From contig DJMJ01000050.1 of assembly GCA_002435325.1 (NCBI GenBank), forward strand, positions 1-10,956: 10,956 nucleotides of DNA, written 5' to 3'. The notes beneath the pieces were generated by a model. It had not been told where the DNA came from and did not search any database. It saw only the letters and a list, made by a program, of their open reading frames with translations. Source of the stretch: Nitrospira sp. UBA6493. Its GTDB lineage: Bacteria; Nitrospirota; Nitrospiria; Nitrospirales; Nitrospiraceae. Within the stretch, counting starts at the first letter, position 1. Each line of letters starts with the position of its first letter. Shown here piece after piece: positions 7,197-10,956 of the stretch. The translations under genes were made by a program, and so were the position numbers.

Positions 7197-7226
7197 ATTC
7201 TAACATAGCGTTTTTGAAGGGGGCAA
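7197..7226 (-). promoter_or_regulatory. Candidate sigma-70 promoter for the rsmD operon
   Basis: On the minus strand a -35 TTGCCC (rc of 7221-7226) is followed after 18 bases by a -10 TAGAAT (rc of 7197-7202), which matches 5 of 6 consensus positions. Transcription would start near 7190 and leave a leader of about 26 bases before rsmD. Confidence 0.45.
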
Positions 7227-7265
7227 GCGACAGTGTGTCTAACGGAGTAGGGGGGCGATTCGGTA

Positions 7266-7284
7266 CCAAGACCTATGGTCATGG
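7266..7284. promoter_or_regulatory. Operator-like imperfect palindrome
   Basis: CCA-a-GACC-tat-GGTC-a-TGG is a 19-bp inverted repeat, symmetric except for the central TAT and one A:A pair in the arms. It lies between the back-to-back rsmD promoter and the plus-strand promoter at 7316, so it could be a regulator site for either. No known operator is recognised. Confidence 0.3.
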
Positions 7285-7315
7285 CGGGGCAGGGTGTGAC
7301 GCGTGGCCGCGCACT

Positions 7316-7344
7316 TTGACCGAGAATCCAGCACTCGCTATAAT
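7316..7344 (+). promoter_or_regulatory. Near-consensus sigma-70 promoter facing a non-coding region
   Basis: TTGACC (7316-7321) is separated by exactly 17 bases from a perfect TATAAT (7339-7344). This is the best promoter match in the window. Transcription would start at about 7350 and run rightward, antisense to the zinc-ribbon gene at 7450-7623. The nearest plus-strand gene is radC, more than 470 bases away. No start codon with a usable Shine-Dalgarno follows closely, so a small RNA or a long leader is the likely product. Confidence 0.6.
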
Positions 7345-7349
7345 TCACA

Positions 7350-7449
7350 GCCCCGCGCGAATCTTGGAGCGCACCGATCTTCATCCGAGACGGAGGTCTA
7401 AACGGGAGACCTCATCAGGATCAGAGAACGGTCAACGCTCAGTTCGGTT
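7350..7449 (+). ncRNA. Candidate structured small RNA (unidentified)
   Basis: Downstream of the promoter at 7316-7344 the sequence can fold into one long imperfect hairpin. Pairings seen by eye are GAGCG (7367-7371) with CGCTC (7436-7440), ACCG (7373-7376) with CGGT (7429-7432), TTC (7380-7382) with GAA (7426-7428), ATCC (7383-7386) with GGAT (7418-7421), and the apical GAGGTCT (7393-7399) with AGACCTC (7407-7413) around a 7-base loop. GGA occurs at 7366, 7392, 7405 and 7418, and a Shine-Dalgarno-like GGAGGT (7392-7397) lies in the apical stem. A short TTTT (7447-7450) follows the outer stem, but it is not a strong terminator. I do not recognise it as 6S, SRP, tmRNA or tRNA. The 3' end is a guess. 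Confidence 0.35.
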
Positions 7450-7623
7450 TTAACGGACGGCAACAGGCTGCGGATCTTTCGCTGCCAGGCTTTTGCGTCG
7501 ATTGCTGGAAATCGTGCGATCAATGATTGCGCCACAGTTGATGCATTTCCAGGCGTAGAAAATGAGGAAGAAGTCTGAGAACCGCTCCAACATCATCAGG
7601 CCTTTGCACTTTGGACATTCCAT
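7450..7623 (-). CDS. Small double-CxxC zinc-ribbon protein
   Basis: The 57-residue product has two Cys pairs, C3-P-K-C6 and C27-I-N-C30-G, that should bind one zinc in a ribbon fold. They are separated by a hydrophobic stretch (LERFSDFFLIFYAW, 12-25), and a basic tail (SSNRRKSLAAK) follows. The start at ATG 7623 is chosen because GGAGG lies 5 bases before it. The open frame runs on to 7767, but the extra residues lack family character and include the untranslated leader. I recall similar short ECPKC...CINCGAI(I/V)DRTI proteins of unknown function in Nitrospira genomes; no function is assigned. It stands alone between the rsmD operon and radC, with the candidate small RNA convergent on its 3' end. 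Confidence 0.75.
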   Translation of the reverse strand: MECPKCKGLMMLERFSDFFLIFYAWKCINCGAIIDRTISSNRRKSLAAKDPQPVAVR

Positions 7624-7827
7624 GAATTCCTCCCAGGTGACGTCGTGTACTGCTGCAGACGCAATTAAGCAAGACTTGCACCAAGTTGTCTGTTTTCGAT
7701 ATTTCAATAGGTTATCGGCTACGTATTTGTCTCCATGGGATAAAAAGTGCCGATCGGCACCGAACAAAAACGTTCAAAGTGTCATATTTTTGTCCTTGAT
7801 GGGAAATTTATGACGGCAAGGCGGTAG
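7624..7827. other. Divergent intergenic region between the zinc-ribbon gene and radC
   Basis: These 204 bases hold no gene. Besides the palindrome at 7747-7760 there are AT-rich stretches (7741-7746, 7785-7790) but no -35/-10 pair on either strand that I would defend. An SD-like AAGGCGGT (7818-7825) overlaps a TAG stop in the radC frame. Confidence 0.5.
7747..7760 (-). terminator. Perfect palindrome followed by a T-run (terminator-like on the minus strand)
   Basis: GTGCCGATCGGCAC is a perfect 14-bp palindrome. Read on the minus strand it is followed directly by TTTTTA (rc of 7741-7746), giving a 5-bp G+C-rich stem with a GATC loop and a U-tract. It lies about 120 bases upstream of the zinc-ribbon start and about 70 bases upstream of the radC coding start. 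No minus-strand gene precedes it, so it would end an antisense or leader transcript; alternatively it is a protein-binding site for radC or the zinc-ribbon gene. The stem is short. Confidence 0.4.
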
Positions 7828-8526
7828 ATAAAGTCCATTCCTCAGTGGCCTGCAACCGAACGGCCGCGCGAACGTCTGCTGAGTAAAGGAACGGCCGGTC
7901 TTACCGATGCCCAGCTGCTAGCCATAATCCTGAGAACCGGCCGCCGAGACTCCTCTGCCGTCCAAGTGGGCATGGATATCCTGCATCATGTTGGCAGCCT
8001 GGCTGGACTCGCACAAAGCGGCGTAGACGAGTTGTGTGCCATTCCTGGGGTCGGACCTGCCAAGGCCGCCCAACTCAAAGCCGCGCTTGAATTGGGAAAG
8101 CGCGCCATGGCCCTGCCCTTATCGACAGGAACGAGGATTTCCTCTAGCTCGGATCTTTTCCGCCATTTTCATCCCTTGCTGCTGGATCTCAAGCATGAAT
8201 TGTTTAAGGTGGTCTTGCTGGACGCCAAGAATATGGTCCTCAAAGAATCGACCGTATCAGAGGGAAGTTTAACGTTGAGTATTGTTCACCCGCGTGAAGT
8301 CTTTGCCTTGGCGATTCGTGAATCCGCCGCTGGTGTGATCTTTCTCCATAACCACCCAAGCGGAGATCCGACACCCAGCGTAGAAGATCGGCGGCTCACT
8401 GACCGGCTGGTAGAGGCGGGAGCAATTCTCGGTATTCGAGTCTTGGATCATATGATAGTGGGAGATGGGCGATATATCAGCTTTGCCGATGAGGGCTGGC
8501 TTTCCGGATCGTCACGCACGGAGTAA
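7828..8526 (+). CDS. radC: RadC family JAMM/MPN-domain protein lacking a standard start codon
   Basis: The frame encodes about 232 residues, the usual RadC length. The N-terminal part has the conserved ERPRERLLSKG..GLTDAQLLAIILRTG (about 11-41) and a helix-hairpin-helix (IPGVGPAKAAQLKAAL, about 72-87). The C-terminal JAB/MPN metalloprotease-like domain has the intact HNHPSGDPTPSVED motif (174-187: His174, His176, Ser184, Asp187). RadC was once linked to DNA repair; its real role is uncertain. The first ATG or GTG in frame is GTG 7966, which would delete the conserved N-terminus. Upstream, the frame is closed by TAG at 7825-7827. The homologous start falls on ATA at 7828 (ATA AAG TCC ATT CCT CAG TGG), so the gene uses a non-standard start (ATA 7828 or ATT 7837), has lost its ATG by mutation, or carries a sequence error. 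The body has no other defect. Confidence 0.85.
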   Translation: MKSIPQWPATERPRERLLSKGTAGLTDAQLLAIILRTGRRDSSAVQVGMDILHHVGSLAGLAQSGVDELCAIPGVGPAKAAQLKAALELGKRAMALPLSTGTRISSSSDLFRHFHPLLLDLKHELFKVVLLDAKNMVLKESTVSEGSLTLSIVHPREVFALAIRESAAGVIFLHNHPSGDPTPSVEDRRLTDRLVEAGAILGIRVLDHMIVGDGRYISFADEGWLSGSSRTE

Positions 8527-8543
8527 TGCCGTCACCGGAGTTT

Positions 8544-9926
8544 TCAGTCGGAAGATTTCAGCACCACATAGAACGCCCGGCTCTCTCGGAGCACACGAAG
8601 TAAGACCGTATCGCCTCGCCGGACTTTGGAGATAGCCGAGGTGAATTCGCCGACCGTGGCTACGTCAGCTCGGTTCACTTCCTTGATCAGATCGCCTTCG
8701 CGGAGGCCTTCGGCGTGAGCCAGGCTGCCGGGGTCGACTTTCGTAATCAGCACGCCGCGTGTTTCGCGGAGTTTAAATTTATCAGCTAGGCCGGCGGTTA
8801 AATCCTGCAGGTCGAGACCGAGCTTGACCTCGGTGCGTGACTGAGGCAGCGACGCGACGATGGCGCCATCCCGGCGTTCACTTAATGGAACGGACAGGAT
8901 CATGTGCTTGAGATCGCGGACGATTTCAATGTTCGAGGTCGCCCCAGGCGGCAATGTGCCGATGAGCCGCGAGAGCTTGTTGGGAGAATCCACCACGTTG
9001 CCATCGATGGTCAAAATGATATCCCCGGGCTTGATGCCCGCTTCCGCAGCGGGATCTTTTTCGAAGACTTCATTGACCAGCACACCTTCGCCTTCATTGA
9101 CGCCGAACTTCTTGGCCAGTTCAGGCGTCAACGGTTGAATGCCAACCCCAAGCCATCCGCGAACGACTTTGCCACGCGATGTCAGTTGCTGGATGACCTG
9201 CTTCGCCATGTTGGAGGGGATGGCAAAACCGATGCCTTGGGCAAAATTAATGATCGCCGTATTAATGCCGATAACTTCCCCGCGGAGGTTGAAGAGGGGA
9301 CCACCGGAATTGCCCGGATTGATCGATGCATCCGTTTGAATAAAGTTTTCATAGCGTGACAGATTGATATTCTCCCGCCCAATGCCACTGACAACCCCCA
9401 ACGTGACCGTGCGATCGAGTCCAAATGGATTGCCGACAGCCAGCACCCATTGGCCGACACGCACCGTACTTGAATCGCCAAAATGAGCGCTGGGCAGCGG
9501 CCGATCGGCCGTGACCTTGAGGACCGCCAAGTCCGTATCCGGATCTTTGCCGATAACCTGGGCGATCAATTTGGTTTTATCCGACAAGCGGACTTCAACT
9601 TCCGTTGCGTCGCCCACGACATGATTGTTGGTGACAATATAGCCATCTTTGTCCACGATCAGGCCGGAGCCGGATCCTGACGTGCTGGGGGGACGATCAG
9701 CTCCTGATTCGCGCGGGCGGCCAGTGCTGGGGATTGGAAAGAGATTGACGACGGACGGCTTGGCCTGCTCCGCCAAATCCATAATGACCGTTTGAATATC
9801 TTCCAGCATCTGAAGGCCCGTCGAATCAGCACGTGTCAGAGCCCGTCCGGTTTCAGCGAATCCCGTACCAGGGATTCCCACCGAGAGCAGTACGAGTGCG
9901 AGCGCCTTCAGCTGGTGTCTAGCCAT
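8544..9926 (-). CDS. Periplasmic HtrA/DegP-type serine protease with two PDZ domains
   Basis: This is an S1C-family protease that should act on misfolded proteins in the periplasm. The 460-residue product has a signal peptide (MARHQLKALALVLLSVG, cleavage near GFA-ET). A trypsin-like domain follows with catalytic His102 (TNNHVVGD), Asp132 (DTDLAVLK) and Ser207 (NPGNSGGPLFN). Two PDZ domains follow at about 250-350 and 366-456. The DegP-specific long LA loop is short here, so it could be DegQ-like. The ATG at 9926 is chosen over 9953 because GAGG lies 6 bases before it and the signal peptide then starts correctly. It lies 62 bp downstream of the TrkA-C protein gene on the same strand. A TACAAT (rc of 9963-9968) in the gap could be its own -10, but the -35 is poor. 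It converges with radC, 17 bp apart. Confidence 0.95.
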   Translation of the reverse strand: MARHQLKALALVLLSVGIPGTGFAETGRALTRADSTGLQMLEDIQTVIMDLAEQAKPSVVNLFPIPSTGRPRESGADRPPSTSGSGSGLIVDKDGYIVTNNHVVGDATEVEVRLSDKTKLIAQVIGKDPDTDLAVLKVTADRPLPSAHFGDSSTVRVGQWVLAVGNPFGLDRTVTLGVVSGIGRENINLSRYENFIQTDASINPGNSGGPLFNLRGEVIGINTAIINFAQGIGFAIPSNMAKQVIQQLTSRGKVVRGWLGVGIQPLTPELAKKFGVNEGEGVLVNEVFEKDPAAEAGIKPGDIILTIDGNVVDSPNKLSRLIGTLPPGATSNIEIVRDLKHMILSVPLSERRDGAIVASLPQSRTEVKLGLDLQDLTAGLADKFKLRETRGVLITKVDPGSLAHAEGLREGDLIKEVNRADVATVGEFTSAISKVRRGDTVLLRVLRESRAFYVVLKSSD

Positions 9927-9988
9927 GCTCTCCCTCATCGAAGAAATCAACAAGATGGAGATATTGTACCGAAAGAGGTCTGCGCGGA

Positions 9989-10645
9989 CTACTGTCTCGG
10001 CACATTGCTTGACGGGTTTTTCGTATTGTGATGGTGACTCGTAAACCAGTGAGTCAGACGATCAAGTTCCGGCTGCCCACCTATTAATACCACGATATCG
10101 TCAATACGGAATATGAGGTCCTCGCTGGGAGGCAAGATGAATGGTCCCCGGATCACCACGGCGATATGAATCGATGAGGATCTCGGCACATCGCTGAGTC
10201 GCTGTCCAATCGCAGCCGCACCTCGGGGGATGGACACGCGTTCGATTCCGGCTGATCGTACACTCAAGTCCTGCTGCAGGCGCAGCAGGTCCGCATGGAT
10301 CATTTCAAGCTTCAGTTGACGGATCTCTGTGTCGATGCCAATCAACGAACGCTTCAGTTCCTGAACGCGTTGATGTGCCCAGGTGACTGCGGTATCGAGG
10401 CCTGTCAGATCGTGATCGTTCCCGGCACGGCCGGTGGATCGCTGGAGGACCGATCCAGCGATCTGCTGGCCCAAGGTGTTCGTGACTTCGTCGATGCGAG
10501 TCATCTGCGTTGTAGCCTGCCAATGAAGCCGCATGATCTGCACCTTGCGATTCACACGCTCCGCAAGCGCCAGCACAGTCTCGTAGAGGGCATGACTGGT
10601 GATCGAGATTTCTTTTTGTAGCCGACCGACGAGTTCTAAGCTCAT
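9989..10645 (-). CDS. Coiled-coil protein with C-terminal TrkA-C (RCK_C) domain
   Basis: The 218-residue product has no signal peptide or membrane segment and should be cytoplasmic. Residues 1-65 and 85-130 are helical and rich in Leu, Gln, Glu and Arg, suggesting a helical bundle or coiled coil somewhat like PhoU-type helices. Residues 132-202 (GIERVSIPRG....GQRLSDV....IHIAVVIRGPFILPPSEDLIFRIDDIVVLIGGQPELDRLTHWF) fit the TrkA-C/RCK_C fold, with the usual pattern of a promoter strand, GxxL, a P-x-x-x-x-L/I-x-x-x-D turn and VLIGG. RCK_C domains bind small regulatory ligands (for example c-di-AMP in KtrA-type proteins) on K+ and other transporters. There is no NAD-binding RCK_N domain and no transporter in the window, so the partner is unknown. 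The start at 10645 has only a weak GGTG upstream. Confidence 0.75.
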   Translation of the reverse strand: MSLELVGRLQKEISITSHALYETVLALAERVNRKVQIMRLHWQATTQMTRIDEVTNTLGQQIAGSVLQRSTGRAGNDHDLTGLDTAVTWAHQRVQELKRSLIGIDTEIRQLKLEMIHADLLRLQQDLSVRSAGIERVSIPRGAAAIGQRLSDVPRSSSIHIAVVIRGPFILPPSEDLIFRIDDIVVLIGGQPELDRLTHWFTSHHHNTKNPSSNVPRQ

Positions 10646-10806
10646 AGATTCACCACATATGATGTCTGATAAGAATTATTATGTAAACTCATGAGGACGC
10701 CTGACTCTCTAACCATAGCTCGAATTAATACGGTATAGTGTTCTTGGAACTAATTGTATTTACGCTTTGGAACTAAATTTGTTGACATCATGCCTATACT
10801 CAGCGC
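10646..10806. other. AT-rich intergenic region upstream of the TrkA-C gene
   Basis: These 161 bases hold no gene and are visibly richer in A+T than the flanks. They contain the direct repeat at 10744-10776, and several -10-like hexamers (for example TATTAA and TATACC on the minus strand) without well-spaced -35 boxes. The promoter for the TrkA-C/HtrA genes probably lies here. Confidence 0.45.
10744..10776. repeat. Direct repeat TTGGAACTAA, 23-bp period
   Basis: TTGGAACTAA occurs at 10744-10753 and 10767-10776, in the AT-rich region upstream of the TrkA-C gene. The period is close to two helical turns, so a dimeric regulator could bind both on one face. The second copy also resembles a weak sigma-54 site (TGGAAC-N5-TTG on the plus strand), but the -12 GC is missing. 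Confidence 0.45.
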
Positions 10807-10956
10807 TCAGGGGGACCCTAATGTTTTTCTCGGTGACGACTCCGGCTGACTCAAGACTTCGAGCACGTCATCGCCTGAGGCAATCACATGAGCCGTGCCT
10901 TGAGAGACACTCGCTACAGAGGAGCCGGCAGTATGGCCTGCTGCCGGTTTAGTTGA
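10807..10956 (-). CDS. Possible 3' end of an unidentified minus-strand gene
   Basis: A minus-strand frame is open from the right edge of the window to a TGA at 10807-10809 and would encode the last 49 residues of a protein. Its composition (Gly, Ala, Ser, Val and Asp, with AHVIASGDDVLEVL) looks protein-like, whereas the overlapping plus-strand frame (from 10767) is Arg-rich in the manner of a shadow. The frame ends just where the base composition turns AT-rich, which also suggests a gene boundary. Forty-nine open codons is not significant alone, and no family is recognised. Confidence 0.4.
   Translation of the reverse strand, partial: STKPAAGHTAGSSVASVSQGTAHVIASGDDVLEVLSQPESSPRKTLGSP

Noticed and set aside
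7350..7450. tRNA, 6S, SRP or tmRNA gene as the source of the hairpin
   Set aside because: No cloverleaf with CCA-type acceptor and T-loop, no SRP GGAA-loop domain signature and no tmRNA ends could be found.
7001..7453. Plus-strand frame of 150 codons spanning the rsmD start and the intergenic region
   Set aside because: Its first half is antisense to rsmD and the rest crosses promoters and hairpins; the composition is Arg/Ser-rich and no domain is visible.
7624..7767. 48-residue N-terminal extension of the zinc-ribbon gene
   Set aside because: The strong GGAGG is placed for the ATG at 7623, and the extension would have to be translated through the terminator-like palindrome region.
10295..10621. 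Plus-strand frame of 108 codons
   Set aside because: Antisense to the TrkA-C protein gene, whose domain pattern is clear on the minus strand.
10782..10800. TTGACA followed by TATACT on the plus strand
   Set aside because: Only 7 bases separate the two hexamers, far from the 16-18 needed, and neither has a properly spaced partner.
10925..10947. 7-bp hairpin CCGGCAG/CTGCCGG followed by TTTAGTT, terminator-like on the plus strand
   Set aside because: The T-run is broken, no plus-strand gene precedes it, and it probably lies inside the partial minus-strand coding region.
10888..10956. 22-codon plus-strand ORF with TGAGG upstream, ending exactly at the window edge
   Set aside because: Too short to support, and it overlaps a more protein-like minus-strand frame.

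Overview
The window looks like a chromosomal core region of a Gram-negative bacterium, most likely Nitrospira or a close relative in Nitrospirota. This is an inference from three things: the gene order, a small CxxC zinc-ribbon gene of a kind I recall from that group, and a RadC N-terminus (IPQWPA..ERPRERLL) I associate with that lineage. It was not checked by a search. Most of the window encodes housekeeping proteins, and I do not see a complete new multi-gene defence or mobile system.

Layout, left to right. (1) Bases 1-130 (minus) hold the first 43 codons of a probable integrase-type transposase that runs off the left edge. Behind it lie two GGTAAGATT repeats that look like the end of that insertion sequence. 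(2) Bases 328-3982 (plus) carry purH, purD and a TsaC/Sua5-type tRNA threonylcarbamoyl-AMP synthase. PurH makes IMP in the last two steps of the purine pathway and PurD makes GAR in its second step. (3) Bases 4032-4436 (plus) encode a small coiled-coil lipoprotein with a Lys/Ala/Pro-rich tail. It converges on a minus-strand FmdB-type zinc-ribbon gene (4450-4833). (4) Bases 4920-7164 (minus) form a compact operon, rsmD-coaD-aminotransferase, with ATGA stop/start overlaps at both junctions. The aminotransferase is class Ib, with features compatible with prephenate as well as aspartate transamination.

(5) Bases 7165-7449 are non-coding but rich in signals: a minus-strand promoter for rsmD, a palindrome, and a near-consensus plus-strand promoter (TTGACC-17-TATAAT) facing a strongly self-complementary stretch with no gene. 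This is the best candidate for an undescribed small RNA. (6) Bases 7450-7623 (minus) encode a 57-residue double-CxxC zinc ribbon. (7) Bases 7828-8526 (plus) hold radC, which encodes a full-length RadC/JAMM protein but has no ATG, GTG or TTG at its expected start. ATA stands there, directly after a TAG. (8) Bases 8544-10645 (minus) hold a coiled-coil protein with a TrkA-C (RCK_C) ligand-binding domain, followed by a periplasmic HtrA/DegP-type protease, possibly co-transcribed. (9) Bases 10646-10806 are AT-rich and contain a 10-bp direct repeat. The last 150 bases may be the 3' end of another minus-strand gene.

Points most worth checking: the promoter plus hairpin at 7316-7440, the missing radC start codon, the RCK_C/HtrA pair, the possible prephenate aminotransferase, and the terminator-like palindrome at 7747-7760.
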